DNA of 34,603 nucleotides from Micromonospora qiuiae (GCF_016863555.1 NZ_BOPC01000081.1:1-34603), one strand, 5' to 3'; shown: positions 23,766 to 32,489, numbered from the stretch's first letter. Notes: generated by a model from the sequence alone, not told the origin. Program-made: numbers and translations.

Positions 23766-23795
23766 GCCGCCGCGATCCCTACGGATCGCGGCGGC
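23766..23795 (+). terminator. Perfect 13-bp stem-loop between fucosidase and importer genes
   Basis: GCCGCCGCGATCC (23766-23778) pairs without mismatch with 23783-23795 around a CTAC loop. It lies 29 bases after the fucosidase stop and 38 before the next start. It may terminate part of the transcripts or protect the upstream mRNA. Confidence 0.7.
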
Positions 23796-23832
23796 GCGCG
23801 TCGGACGACTTCCCAGATATGGAGGAACGACG

Positions 23833-24903
23833 ATGAATCGTAGGGCTCTGCTGAGCGTGGGGCTGACGGTGATGCTCGGCGCGTCACTCACCTTCGCGGC
23901 CGGTTGCGGCGACGGCACGACCAACGGGACCGGAACGGGCGGCTCCGAGCTGCTCGTCGGCGTCGACTACCCCCGCTCCGACACCGACTTCTGGAACTCC
24001 TACATCAAGTACGTCCCGCAGTTCGGCGACGAACTCGGTGTCGAACTCAAGACCACGAACTCGCAGAACGACATCGCCAACCTCATCTCCAACACGCAGA
24101 CGTTCATCAGTCAGGGCGTCAAGGGCGTGGTGATGGCGCCGCAGGACACTGCCGCCATCGCGCCGACCCTGGCCCAGTTGGACAGCAAGAAAATCCCGGT
24201 GGTCACCATCGACACCCGGCCGGACACCGGCAACGTGTTCATGGTGGTACGCGCCGACAACCGCGCCTACGGCACGAAGGCGTGCCAGTTCCTCGGCACC
24301 AAGCTCGGTGGCAAGGGCAAGGTGGTCATGCTCCAGGGCGGCCTGGACTCGATCAACGGTCGGGACCGCACCGAGGCGTTCAACGAGTGCATGCAGAAGG
24401 AGTTCCCCGGCATCACCGTCTTCGGCGAGGCCACCGACTGGAAGGCGGACGTCGCGGCGTCGAAGCTGCAGACCCGGTTCGCCTCCGACCCGGACATCAA
24501 GGGCATCTACATGCAGTCGTCGTTCGCCCTGTCGGGGACCCTGCAGATCCTGAAGCAGCGGGGCCTCCAGGTGCCGCCGAGCGACCCCAAGCACGTCTTC
24601 GTGGTCTCCAACGACGGGATCCCCGAGGAGCTGAAGCTCATCGGTGAGGGGATGATCGACGCCACCGTCAGCCAGCCGGCCGACCTGTACGCCAAGCACG
24701 GACTGGAGTACGTCAAGGCGGCGATCGAGGGCAAGACGTTCCAGCCCGGCCCGACCGAGCACGGCAGCACCATCATCCAGGTGCGTGACGGCCTGCTGGA
24801 GGACCAGTTGCCGGCACCGCTGGTGACGCTGGACGGCGCGCCGATCGCGGGCGAGCCCACCCTGAAGTTCGACGACGCTTCCCTGTGGGGCAACGCGGCA
24901 TGA
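23833..24903 (+). CDS. Sugar ABC transporter substrate-binding lipoprotein (ribose/CUT2 type)
   Basis: Extracellular binding protein of the periplasmic-binding type I fold, presumably for L-fucose. The N-terminus is a lipoprotein signal with lipobox AAGC (Cys25). The body shows the CUT2 features: VGVDYPRSDTDFWNSYIKYV, GVKGVVMAPQDTAAIAPTL, IPVVTIDTRPD, and VSNDGIPEELKLIGEG. The ATG at 23833 has GGAGG seven bases ahead. It overlaps the ATPase start by four bases. The fucose assignment rests on the neighbouring fuconate dehydratase, lactonase and fucosidase genes, not on the binding site itself. Confidence 0.85.
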   Translation: MNRRALLSVGLTVMLGASLTFAAGCGDGTTNGTGTGGSELLVGVDYPRSDTDFWNSYIKYVPQFGDELGVELKTTNSQNDIANLISNTQTFISQGVKGVVMAPQDTAAIAPTLAQLDSKKIPVVTIDTRPDTGNVFMVVRADNRAYGTKACQFLGTKLGGKGKVVMLQGGLDSINGRDRTEAFNECMQKEFPGITVFGEATDWKADVAASKLQTRFASDPDIKGIYMQSSFALSGTLQILKQRGLQVPPSDPKHVFVVSNDGIPEELKLIGEGMIDATVSQPADLYAKHGLEYVKAAIEGKTFQPGPTEHGSTIIQVRDGLLEDQLPAPLVTLDGAPIAGEPTLKFDDASLWGNAA

Positions 24904-26441
24904 GCGCCGCTTCGCAGGGCTCGACCGACGGGCTGGCCGACGTCGACCAGCCCGTCGTCGAGGCCGTGAACATCACCAAGCGGTTCGGGTCGACGCTGGC
25001 GCTGTCCGAGGCGGGCATCGTGGTCCGCCGCGGTGAGACGCACGCGCTGGTGGGACGCAACGGCGCCGGCAAGTCGACCCTGGTCAGCATCCTCACCGGG
25101 TTGCAGGGCGCCGATGCCGGCACGGTGACCTTCGACGGGCATCCGGCACCGCCGTTGGCCGACCGCGACGCCTGGCGCAAGCGGGTGGCCTGCGTCTACC
25201 AGAAGTCGACGATCATCGGCACCCTCACCGTGGCGGAGAACCTGTTCCTCAACCGGCATGCCCGTGGCCCGGCCGGGCTGATCCGCTGGCCGAGGCTGCG
25301 CCGCGAGGCGGAGCAGCTGCTGGCGGAGTGGTCGGTCGACGTCGACGTACGCCAGCCCGCCTCGACGCTGACGGTCGAGCAGCGGCAGTTCGTGGAGATC
25401 GCCCGAGCGCTCTCCTTCGGCGCCCGGTTCATCATCCTCGACGAGCCGACCGCCCAGCTCGACGGTGCCGGCATCAACCGCCTGTTCAACCGGATCCGGG
25501 ATCTGCGGGCCCAGGGGGTGACGTTCCTGTTCATCAGCCACCACCTACAGGAGATCTACGAGATCTGCGACCAGGTGACGGTTTTCCGCGACGCCCGGCA
25601 CATCGTCACCGCCCCGGTGGCGCAGCTGAGCCGCCCGGCGTTGGTGGCCGCGATGACCGGCGAGGACGTGATCATGCCCGAGGCCGACCGTCGCTCGTTG
25701 CCCGCCGACGCGCCGGTGCTGCTCTCCGTGCGCGACCTGGTCACCCCGTCAGGTGCCGAGCTGACGCTGCAGGCCAGGGCGGGCGAGGTGGTCGGCATCG
25801 CGGGCGGCGGGGGCAGCGGCAAGGTCGAGGCGGCCGAGGCGATCGTCGGCCTGACCCGACCGGCGGGCGGGACGGTCACCGTCGACGGCCGCGTGCTGCG
25901 TCCCGGTAGCGTGCCCGACGCCCTCGACGCCGGAGTGGGGCTGGTGCCGCAGGACCGGCACCGGGAGGGGCTGGTGCCGCTGCTGTCCATCGCCGAGAAC
26001 GTCACGATGACCGTGCCGGGCCGCATCGGGCGGCGTGGCCTCATCTCGCCCGCCCGACGCGACGCCCTGGCCCGGGACACCATCGCCGACCTGACGATCA
26101 AGGCCGCCGGGCCGCACGTGCCGGTCTCCGACCTGTCCGGCGGAAACCAGCAGAAGGTGGTGATGGGCCGGGCGTTGGCCAGCAATCCGAAGCTGCTGGT
26201 CCTCATCACCCCGACCGCCGGCGTCGATGTGCGGTCCAAGCAGACCCTCCTCGGCGTGGTCGAGGAGGTACGCCGTCGCGGCACCACCGTGCTGGTCGTC
26301 TCCGACGAACTGGACGACCTGCGGATCTGTGACCGCGTACTGGTGATGTTCCAGGGGCGGGTCGTCCGCGAGATGGCCCACGGCTGGAGCGACAACGATC
26401 TGGTAGCCGCCATGGAAGGGGTGGATCTCCACCATGTCTGA
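24900..26441 (+). CDS. Sugar ABC transporter ATP-binding protein (RbsA-like, two ATPase domains)
   Basis: 513 residues with duplicated nucleotide-binding domains. Domain I has Walker A GRNGAGKST (52-60), an atypical signature (LTVEQRQFVEIARAL) and Walker B FIILDEPT. Domain II has a degenerate Walker A (GGGGSGKVEAAEA, Val in place of Ser/Thr), a good signature (LSGGNQQKVVMGRAL) and a Walker B in which the usual Asp-Glu is replaced (LLVLITPTAGVD, about residue 433). So domain II should bind but not hydrolyse ATP. Such asymmetry is known for RbsA domain II Walker A; the changed Walker B is less usual. It overlaps both neighbours. Confidence 0.9.
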   Translation: MSAASQGSTDGLADVDQPVVEAVNITKRFGSTLALSEAGIVVRRGETHALVGRNGAGKSTLVSILTGLQGADAGTVTFDGHPAPPLADRDAWRKRVACVYQKSTIIGTLTVAENLFLNRHARGPAGLIRWPRLRREAEQLLAEWSVDVDVRQPASTLTVEQRQFVEIARALSFGARFIILDEPTAQLDGAGINRLFNRIRDLRAQGVTFLFISHHLQEIYEICDQVTVFRDARHIVTAPVAQLSRPALVAAMTGEDVIMPEADRRSLPADAPVLLSVRDLVTPSGAELTLQARAGEVVGIAGGGGSGKVEAAEAIVGLTRPAGGTVTVDGRVLRPGSVPDALDAGVGLVPQDRHREGLVPLLSIAENVTMTVPGRIGRRGLISPARRDALARDTIADLTIKAAGPHVPVSDLSGGNQQKVVMGRALASNPKLLVLITPTAGVDVRSKQTLLGVVEEVRRRGTTVLVVSDELDDLRICDRVLVMFQGRVVREMAHGWSDNDLVAAMEGVDLHHV

Positions 26442-27477
26442 GACGCTGTCCGCCACTGCGCGACCATCGGCGGCACCGCCACCGACACCACCGGGGGCGT
26501 CGTCGCGGAGCCTGGCCATCGCCCGGCTGCGTGACCTGGCGCTGGTGCCGGCGATCATCGCGGTCGCGATCGTCGGGTCGATCGTCAACCCGGTCTTCCT
26601 CAGCGCCGACAACATCATCAACGTGCTGCAGAGCATGTCGGAGATCGCCATCGTGGTTCTCGCCCAGACCATCGTGCTGATCACCGGCAAGATGGACCTG
26701 TCGCTGGAGTCCACTTTCGGTCTCGCGCCCGGCATCGCGGCCTGGTTGATCGTCGACCCCGCGCTGACCCGAGGGCTCGGTCTCGACCTGCTGCCGGACG
26801 CGTGGGCGGTGCCGATCGTGCTGCTCGTCGGCGCCCTCGTCGGCGCGTTCAACGGGCTGCTCATCGTCCGCTTCGGGCTCAACGGTTTCATCGTCACGCT
26901 GGGCATGCTCATCGTGCTGCGTGGGCTGCTCACCGGCATCTCCGGCGGCCAGACCTTCTTCGCGCTGCCGGAGTCGATGACCTACCTCGGCTCCGCCACC
27001 TGGTTCGGCGTGCCCGCCTCGATCTGGCTGTCGCTGCTGCTGTTCGCCGTCGGAGTCGTGGTGCTCGGCTACACCCGCGCCGGCCGGGCGCTGTACGCGA
27101 TCGGCGGCAACGCCGACGCGGCTCGGGCGGCGGGAATCCGTACCGGCCGAGTGCTGTGGATCGCCCTGATCGTGGCCGGAATGCTCGCGGCGCTCGCCGG
27201 GCTGCTGATGAGCGGCCGGCTTGCGGCGGTGCCGGCGGCCCAGGGCAACGGCGCCATCTTCCAGGTCTTCGCGGCGGCGGTGATCGGCGGCGTCAGCCTC
27301 AACGGCGGCAAGGGCAGCGTCTTCGGCGCCTTCACCGGCGTGCTGCTGCTCTTCATGATCATCAACGTGTTGACCCTGGCCGGAGTGCCCGCGCAGTGGA
27401 CGAACTTCCTCAACGGCACCGTCATCCTGGTGGCCCTGGTGGTCTCCCGCATCACCGGAGGCAAGGCACAGACATAG
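26434..27477 (+). CDS. Sugar ABC transporter permease (RbsC-like)
   Basis: 347 residues with about 8-10 membrane helices. LITGKMDLSLESTFGLAPGI and FIVTLGMLIVLRGLLTGISG are typical of the RbsC/CUT2 permeases, and AIGGNADAARAAGIRTG is the conserved cytoplasmic loop. It is the only permease of the operon, so a homodimer is expected. It overlaps the ATPase gene by eight bases. A 35-residue Pro/Ala-rich start precedes the first helix. Confidence 0.9.
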   Translation: MSETLSATARPSAAPPPTPPGASSRSLAIARLRDLALVPAIIAVAIVGSIVNPVFLSADNIINVLQSMSEIAIVVLAQTIVLITGKMDLSLESTFGLAPGIAAWLIVDPALTRGLGLDLLPDAWAVPIVLLVGALVGAFNGLLIVRFGLNGFIVTLGMLIVLRGLLTGISGGQTFFALPESMTYLGSATWFGVPASIWLSLLLFAVGVVVLGYTRAGRALYAIGGNADAARAAGIRTGRVLWIALIVAGMLAALAGLLMSGRLAAVPAAQGNGAIFQVFAAAVIGGVSLNGGKGSVFGAFTGVLLLFMIINVLTLAGVPAQWTNFLNGTVILVALVVSRITGGKAQT

Positions 27478-27553
27478 GCGGCCCCGGCCCGCCGGCCGGG
27501 TCATCGCGAGGCAGACAAACCAGGCCCACCTGTTCAACCCCTCAGGAGTTTTG

Positions 27554-28879
27554 GTGAGTGAGCGCATCTCGTCCGTAGAAACCATCGACGTACGCTTCCC
27601 CACGTCCCGGCATCGCGACGGATCGGACGCGATGAACCCGTTCCCCGACTACTCCGCCGCGTACGTCATCCTGCGCACCTCCGCCGGTGCCGAGGGCCAC
27701 GGACTCGTCTTCACCGTGGGCCGTGGCACCGACCTGCAGGTCGCGGCCGTGCAGGCGCTCGCCCCGATGGTGGTCGGTCAGCGGGTCGACGAGCTGGTCG
27801 CCGACCCGGGGACGCTGGCCCGCCGGCTCGTCGGTGACAGCCAGATCCGCTGGCTGGGGCCGGAGAAGGGGGTCGTGCACATGGCCGCCGGTGGTCTCGT
27901 CAACGCGGTCTGGGATCTCGCCGCACGGCGGGCCGGCAAGCCGCTGTGGAAGCTGCTCGCCGACCTCACCCCGGAGCAGTTGGTCGCCCAGGTCGACTTC
28001 CGCTACCTGCGCGACGCGCTCACCGAGGACGAGGCGCTGGCGCTGCTGCGAGCCGCCGAAGGCGGGCGGGCGGAGCGCGAGCGGCGGCTGCGGGCCGAGG
28101 GCTATCCGGCGTACACCACGACCCCGGGCTGGCTGGGCTACGACGACGAGAAGCTGGCGCGGCTCTGCACGGAGGCGGTCGAGGCGGGATACGAGCTGAT
28201 CAAGCTCAAGGTCGGCGGGAACCTGGCCGACGACGTACGCCGGATGGGCATTGCCCGGCAGGCGGTCGGGCCGGACGTCCGCATCGCGGTCGACGCGAAC
28301 CAGATCTGGGGCGTGCCCGAGGCGATCCGCTGGATGCGTGAGCTGGCCCCGTTCGACCCGTACTGGATCGAGGAGCCGACCTCGCCGGACGACGTGCTCG
28401 GGCACGGCGCCGTGCGCAAGGCCCTCGCCCCGGTGAAGGTGGCCACCGGCGAGCACGTGCACAACCCGGTGATGTTCAAGCAGCTGCTCCAAGCCGACGC
28501 CGTCGACGTGGTGCAGATCGACGCCTGCCGGGTCGCCGGGGTCAACGAGAACCTGGCGATCCTGCTGCTGGCCGCGAAGTTCGGAGTGCCGGTCTGCCCG
28601 CACGCCGGCGGCGTGGGGCTGTGCGAGCTGGTGCAGCACCTGGCGATGTTCGACTTCGTCGCACTCACCGGCAGCATCGACGACCGGGCCATCGAGTACG
28701 TCGACCACTTGCACGAGCACTTCGCCGATCCGGTACGCATCAGCGGCGGACGGTATCTCGCGCCCAGCGCTCCCGGCATGAGCGCGGAGATCCTCCCCGC
28801 TTCCCTCGCCGAGTACCGTTTCCCGGACGGCCCGGCGTGGACGGACGCGCCGGCCATGGCGGGAGCGCCGACGGCATGA
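27554..28879 (+). CDS. L-fuconate dehydratase (enolase superfamily)
   Basis: Removes water from L-fuconate to give 2-keto-3-deoxy-L-fuconate in the cytoplasm. 441 residues, the normal family length. The catalytic and Mg-binding set can be placed at positions almost equal to the characterised Xanthomonas enzyme: Lys217-x-Lys219 (LIKLKVG), Asp247 and Asn249 (VDANQIW), Glu273 (WIEEPTSPDD), Glu300 (ATGEH) and His350 (CPHAGGVGL). GSIDDRAIEYVDHLHEHF is also typical of this enzyme. I prefer GTG 27554, six bases after AGGAG; a TTG at 27551 is too close. It follows the importer genes and is coupled to the lactonase by an ATGA overlap. Confidence 0.9.
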   Translation: MSERISSVETIDVRFPTSRHRDGSDAMNPFPDYSAAYVILRTSAGAEGHGLVFTVGRGTDLQVAAVQALAPMVVGQRVDELVADPGTLARRLVGDSQIRWLGPEKGVVHMAAGGLVNAVWDLAARRAGKPLWKLLADLTPEQLVAQVDFRYLRDALTEDEALALLRAAEGGRAERERRLRAEGYPAYTTTPGWLGYDDEKLARLCTEAVEAGYELIKLKVGGNLADDVRRMGIARQAVGPDVRIAVDANQIWGVPEAIRWMRELAPFDPYWIEEPTSPDDVLGHGAVRKALAPVKVATGEHVHNPVMFKQLLQADAVDVVQIDACRVAGVNENLAILLLAAKFGVPVCPHAGGVGLCELVQHLAMFDFVALTGSIDDRAIEYVDHLHEHFADPVRISGGRYLAPSAPGMSAEILPASLAEYRFPDGPAWTDAPAMAGAPTA

Positions 28880-29760
28880 TCATCGACGCGCACCACCATC
28901 TGTGGCGGCCCGAACGTGGCTACACCTGGCTGGCGGAACCCGGATTGGCCGCGATCCATCGGCCGTTCACCCCGGCGGATCTGATCGCCGAGCTCACCGC
29001 GACCGGTGTGCACGGCACGGTGCTGGTGGAGGGCGGCCGCTGCCATCCCGACGAGGCGGGCGAGTTTCTCGGCTACGCCGCCGACACCGCGCAGATCCTC
29101 GGGGTGGTGGCCTGGATCGACGTGGCGGCCGACGACGTGCCCGCCACCATCGCGCGTTACCGCCGGCTGCGCGGGGGCGAGTTGCTGGTCGGCCTGCGCT
29201 CACAGGTGCAGGGGGAGGCGGACCCGGACTACCTCGACCGGCCCGACGTGCGGCGGGGCCTCGCCGCCATCGCCGATGCCGGGCTCGTCTTCGACCTGGT
29301 GATCCGGGCCGACCAGCTACCGGCGGCGGCCCGGGCGGCGCGGGCGGTGCCGCAGCTCCGGTTCGTCCTCGACCATCTGGGCAAACCCCGCATCGACGAG
29401 GGCGAGGCGGGGCTGCGCCGGTGGCAGGGGCCCTTCGCCGCCCTGGCCGCGAACCCCAACGTCACCGGCAAGCTGTCCGGTCTCGTCACCGAGGCTGGGC
29501 CGGACTGGTCGCCGGACGATCTGCGTCCGTTCGTCGAGGCAGCGGTGCAGGAGTTCGGGCCGGATCGTCTGATGTTTGGCTCGGACTGGCCGGTCTGCCT
29601 GCTCAGATCGGACTATGCCGGAGTGCGTCGGGCGTTGGAGGCCGCCCTGCCGCCGCTGACGGCGTCGCAACGGCACGAGATCTTCGCCGGCACCGCGCTG
29701 CGCATCTACGAACTGGCCTGGCGGGGCACCCGCCCCGAGCTGGCCGGGCCGTCGACATGA
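28876..29760 (+). CDS. L-fucono-1,5-lactonase (amidohydrolase family)
   Basis: Opens the lactone ring made by L-fucose dehydrogenase to give L-fuconate. 294 residues, amidohydrolase_2 barrel. The metal site starts with His6-x-His8 in IDAHHHLWRP; later motifs are DHLGKPRID (His of strand 5-6) and FGSDWPVCLL (the strand-8 Asp). These match the COG3618 lactonase group that includes the characterised fucose and rhamnose pathway lactonases. It starts at ATG 28876 within the dehydratase stop. It converges on the regulator gene with only 11 bases between the stops. The gene order dehydratase-lactonase supports the fucose assignment. Confidence 0.85.
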   Translation: MIIDAHHHLWRPERGYTWLAEPGLAAIHRPFTPADLIAELTATGVHGTVLVEGGRCHPDEAGEFLGYAADTAQILGVVAWIDVAADDVPATIARYRRLRGGELLVGLRSQVQGEADPDYLDRPDVRRGLAAIADAGLVFDLVIRADQLPAAARAARAVPQLRFVLDHLGKPRIDEGEAGLRRWQGPFAALAANPNVTGKLSGLVTEAGPDWSPDDLRPFVEAAVQEFGPDRLMFGSDWPVCLLRSDYAGVRRALEAALPPLTASQRHEIFAGTALRIYELAWRGTRPELAGPST

Positions 29761-29771
29761 GCCGCCGGCCG

Positions 29772-30467
29772 CTACCCGTCGGCCGTCTTGGCGGCGAGCA
29801 CCGTACGCAGCCACGCCTCGGAGGTGTTGACATGGATCAGTGCGCTCGCCTGGGCGAGCAGTTGGTCGCGCGAGCGCAGGGCGAGGTAGATCGCGTGATG
29901 CTCGTCGATCGTCTTGTGTGCCGCGTTGCCCTCTATCAAGCCGCGCCACACCCGGGCCCGCAGCGTACGGCCGGACAGCCCGTCCAGCAGCGAGGTGAGA
30001 GTTTCGTTGCCGGTGGTGGAGATGACGGTGTGGTGGAAGGCGGTGTCGAACTGGATGAGCTTCTCGGCGTCGTCGGCCGCCGCCCGCATGTCCTCCAGGA
30101 TCTGGCCGAGTTCGTCGAGGTCGGCGTCGGTCATCCGCAGCGCCGCCAGGCCGGTGGCCATCGGCTCCAGCAACCGGCGTACCTCCATCACCTCCAGGAG
30201 GGTGTCGTCGCGCAGCAGTTCGACCGCGACGCCGAGCCCTTGCAACAGCAGGCGGGGGGCGAGGCTGGTGACGTACGTGCCGTCGCCGCGCCGCACGTCG
30301 AGCACCCGGGCCGACTCGAGCACCTTGACCGCCTCCCGGACCCCGCTGCGCGACAGCCCCATCTGGGCGGCCAGTTGCGGCTCCGGTGGCAGCCGCGCGC
30401 CCGGGGGCAGCTCACCGCTCTGGATCATGCTGCGGATCTTCGCGATCGCGTCGTCGGTCAGTGCCAT
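29772..30467 (-). CDS. GntR-family regulator, FadR/FCD subfamily (candidate fucose-regulon regulator)
   Basis: 231 residues. Residues 1-70 are the winged helix (ELPPGARLPPEPQLAAQMGL, SRSGVREAVKVLESARVLDV, GDGTYVTS). Residues about 85-225 are the helical FCD effector domain with the metal/ligand residues in FDTAFHHTV (Asp and His) and DEHHAIYLAL (His). FCD regulators usually sense sugar acids or other carboxylates, so fuconate or 2-keto-3-deoxyfuconate is a sensible effector (inference). I chose ATG 30467, which has AAGGGGG ahead; the frame upstream to 30722 is not protein-like. It is divergent from the zinc dehydrogenase, and the shared operator motif lies between them. Confidence 0.85.
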   Translation of the reverse strand: MALTDDAIAKIRSMIQSGELPPGARLPPEPQLAAQMGLSRSGVREAVKVLESARVLDVRRGDGTYVTSLAPRLLLQGLGVAVELLRDDTLLEVMEVRRLLEPMATGLAALRMTDADLDELGQILEDMRAAADDAEKLIQFDTAFHHTVISTTGNETLTSLLDGLSGRTLRARVWRGLIEGNAAHKTIDEHHAIYLALRSRDQLLAQASALIHVNTSEAWLRTVLAAKTADG

Positions 30468-30546
30468 CCACGCCCCCTTCGGACCGGACCACCATGCGCC
30501 GTTGGCGCGGGCTCGCTGCCTGCGGCCGGTGCTGGCGGCCCTCACC

Positions 30547-30566
30547 ACTATAGAGACATCGGACGT
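30547..30566. promoter_or_regulatory. Fucose operator in the divergent regulator/dehydrogenase promoter
   Basis: ACATCGGACGT at 30556-30566 is a one-mismatch palindrome. Next to it ACTATAGA (30547-30554) offers a -10 in both directions (TATAGA on plus, TATAGT on minus). One bound regulator could therefore control both its own gene and the zinc dehydrogenase-SDR operon. Confidence 0.6.
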
Positions 30567-30664
30567 TTGCTGCGTTCGCCGGCGTGGTGGCAGCTGACCG
30601 ACCCACCCGCCGGGCACCGGCCGGCCGCGACGCGCCGGATCTGGCACCTGATCGAGGAGGCAGC

Positions 30665-31690
30665 ATGAACCGCAGCGCCCTGTACGTCGGCGAGCAGACC
30701 TTCGTCGTCGAGGAGACCGCACCGGTGCCGCCCGGCCCCGGCGAGGTACGTCTCGACGTCGCGTACACCGGCATCTGCGGCACCGACCTGCACATCGCGC
30801 ACGGCGCGATGGATCAGCGGGTCCGCGTACCGGCGGTGATCGGCCACGAGATGTCGGGCCGCGTCGCGGAGGTCGGCGCGGGCGTCGACGGCCACCGGGT
30901 GGGTGAGCCGGTGACCGTGCTGCCGTTGGACTGGTGCGGCCAGTGCCCCGCCTGCCGTGCCGGCCACACCCACATCTGTCATCGGCTCACCTTCGTCGGC
31001 ATCGACTCGCCCGGATCGATGCAGCGCTCCTGGACGGTGCCGGCGCGGCTGCTGGTGCCGCTGCCCGAGGACCTGTCCCTGGCACACGCGGCACTGGTCG
31101 AACCGACCGCGGTGGCCGTGCACGACGTACGGCGCTCCCGGCTCCGGGGCGGCGAGCACGCCGTGGTCATCGGCGCCGGCCCGGTCGGCCTGCTCATCGG
31201 CACGGTCGCCCGGCAGACCGGCGCCGCGGTGACGGTGCTCGAACTCGATGCGCGCCGCCGCGCACTCGCCGCCGACCTCGGGCTCGCCACGGTGGACCCG
31301 GCGGCGGTCGACGCGACCCGGTACGTCCAGGAGGCCACCGGGGGAGCGGGCGCCGACGTGGTTTTCGAGGTGTCCGGCTCGGCCGCCGGTGTCCGTGCCG
31401 CCACCGACCTGCTCGCCGTACGTGGGCGGCTCGTCGTGGTGGCCATCCACCCCACTCCGCGCGAGGTGGACCTGCACCGGATCTTCTGGCGCGAGCTGGA
31501 GGTGATCGGGGTACGGGTCTACGACCGCGAGGACTACGCCGAAGCGGTCCGGCTGGTGCACGGTGGGCAGGTGCCCGCCGATCGGCTCATCACCCGGATC
31601 GTGCCGTTGGACGAGGTGGCGCAGGCGTTCCAGGCCCTCGCCGCCGGTGGTGACGTCAAGGTACTCGTCGACTGTGGAGGAAACGCGTGA
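30665..31690 (+). CDS. Zinc-dependent medium-chain alcohol dehydrogenase
   Basis: 341 residues. Catalytic zinc ligands are Cys38 (GICGTD), His61 and Glu62 (GHEMSG); structural zinc ligands are Cys91, Cys94, Cys97 and Cys105. The NAD-binding fold begins at VVIGAGPVGLLIG. It belongs to the sorbitol/threonine dehydrogenase-like group acting on sugar alcohols or acids. It sits in the fucose island, transcribed from the regulator's divergent promoter, and is coupled to the KduD-like SDR by a GTGA overlap. Oxidation of a hydroxyl in 2-keto-3-deoxy-L-fuconate or of a related intermediate is likely, but the exact position is not visible. GAGGAGG precedes ATG 30665. Confidence 0.85.
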   Translation: MNRSALYVGEQTFVVEETAPVPPGPGEVRLDVAYTGICGTDLHIAHGAMDQRVRVPAVIGHEMSGRVAEVGAGVDGHRVGEPVTVLPLDWCGQCPACRAGHTHICHRLTFVGIDSPGSMQRSWTVPARLLVPLPEDLSLAHAALVEPTAVAVHDVRRSRLRGGEHAVVIGAGPVGLLIGTVARQTGAAVTVLELDARRRALAADLGLATVDPAAVDATRYVQEATGGAGADVVFEVSGSAAGVRAATDLLAVRGRLVVVAIHPTPREVDLHRIFWRELEVIGVRVYDREDYAEAVRLVHGGQVPADRLITRIVPLDEVAQAFQALAAGGDVKVLVDCGGNA

Positions 31691-32448
31691 ATCCGTTCGA
31701 CCTGACCGGCCGGCTGGCCGTGGTGACCGGCTGCCGGCGCGGCATCGGGCTGGCGATGGCCGAGGCGCTCGCGGCGGCCGGTGCGGACGTGATCGGCGTG
31801 AGCGCCGCGCTGGAGGAGACGGGCAGCGATGCGGCCGAGCGGGTCACCGCGCACGGTCGCTCGTTCGTGCCGTACCGGGCGGATCTGTCCGACCGCGCCG
31901 CTGTCCGGGCGCTCGCCGGGTGGCTCGGCCAGCGGGAGCGGCCGATCGACATCCTGGTCAACAACGCCGGCACGATCCGCCGTGCCCCGGCCGCTGAGCA
32001 TGCCGACCCCGATTGGGACCACGTGCTGGAGGTCGACCTGTCGGCCCCGTTCGTGCTCGCCCGCGAGGTCGGCCGCCACATGATCCGACGTGGTACCGGA
32101 AAGATTATTTTCACCGCGTCGATGCTGAGTTTCCAGGGCGGTGTGAACGTTCCCGGTTACGCCGCCGCCAAGTCCGGGATCGCGGGGCTGACCCGCGCGC
32201 TGGCCAACGAGTGGGCACAGCACGGGGTCAACGTCAACGCGATCGCGCCCGGTTACATCAGTACGGACAACACTCGGGCGCTGCGGGACCAGCCGGAGCG
32301 GAACCGGGCGATCCTGGAGCGGATCCCGGCGGGGCGCTGGGGCCGCCCCGACGACCTCGCCGGGGTTACCGTCTTTCTTGCCTCCGACGCGGCCGCCTAC
32401 GTGCACGGCGCCGTCATCCCGGTCGACGGTGGATGGCTGGCCCGCTGA
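31687..32448 (+). CDS. SDR dehydrogenase of the KduD type
   Basis: 253 residues, cytoplasmic. The nucleotide motif TGCRRGIG is at 14-21, VNNAG near 91-95, and the catalytic set is Ser145, Tyr158 and Lys162 (GYAAAKSG). GLTRALANEWAQHGVNVNAI, APGYISTDNT and RIPAGRWG are hallmarks of 2-keto-3-deoxygluconate 5-dehydrogenase (KduD). In this context the substrate is more likely 2-keto-3-deoxy-L-fuconate or a diketo derivative. It starts at GTG 31687 inside the zinc dehydrogenase stop. It is the second SDR of the regulon, so the two SDRs and the zinc enzyme may carry out different or overlapping oxidation steps. Confidence 0.85.
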   Translation: MNPFDLTGRLAVVTGCRRGIGLAMAEALAAAGADVIGVSAALEETGSDAAERVTAHGRSFVPYRADLSDRAAVRALAGWLGQRERPIDILVNNAGTIRRAPAAEHADPDWDHVLEVDLSAPFVLAREVGRHMIRRGTGKIIFTASMLSFQGGVNVPGYAAAKSGIAGLTRALANEWAQHGVNVNAIAPGYISTDNTRALRDQPERNRAILERIPAGRWGRPDDLAGVTVFLASDAAAYVHGAVIPVDGGWLAR

Positions 32449-32489
32449 GCGTCGTCCGTTCGGACACTCATTCACATTCAGGCTTGTGA

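Noticed and set aside
21800..23887. Minus-strand open frame of about 695 codons opposite the fucosidase gene
   Set aside because: It is antisense to a gene with clear GH29, crystallin-like and lectin motifs. Its composition (Arg/Gly/Val/Asp-rich, no motifs) is that of a GC-rich shadow frame.
31687..32448. Assignment of the KduD-like SDR to pectin or alginate breakdown
   Set aside because: No uronate lyase, isomerase or kdgK-type gene is present, while its operon carries the fucose operator and adjoins fucose genes.
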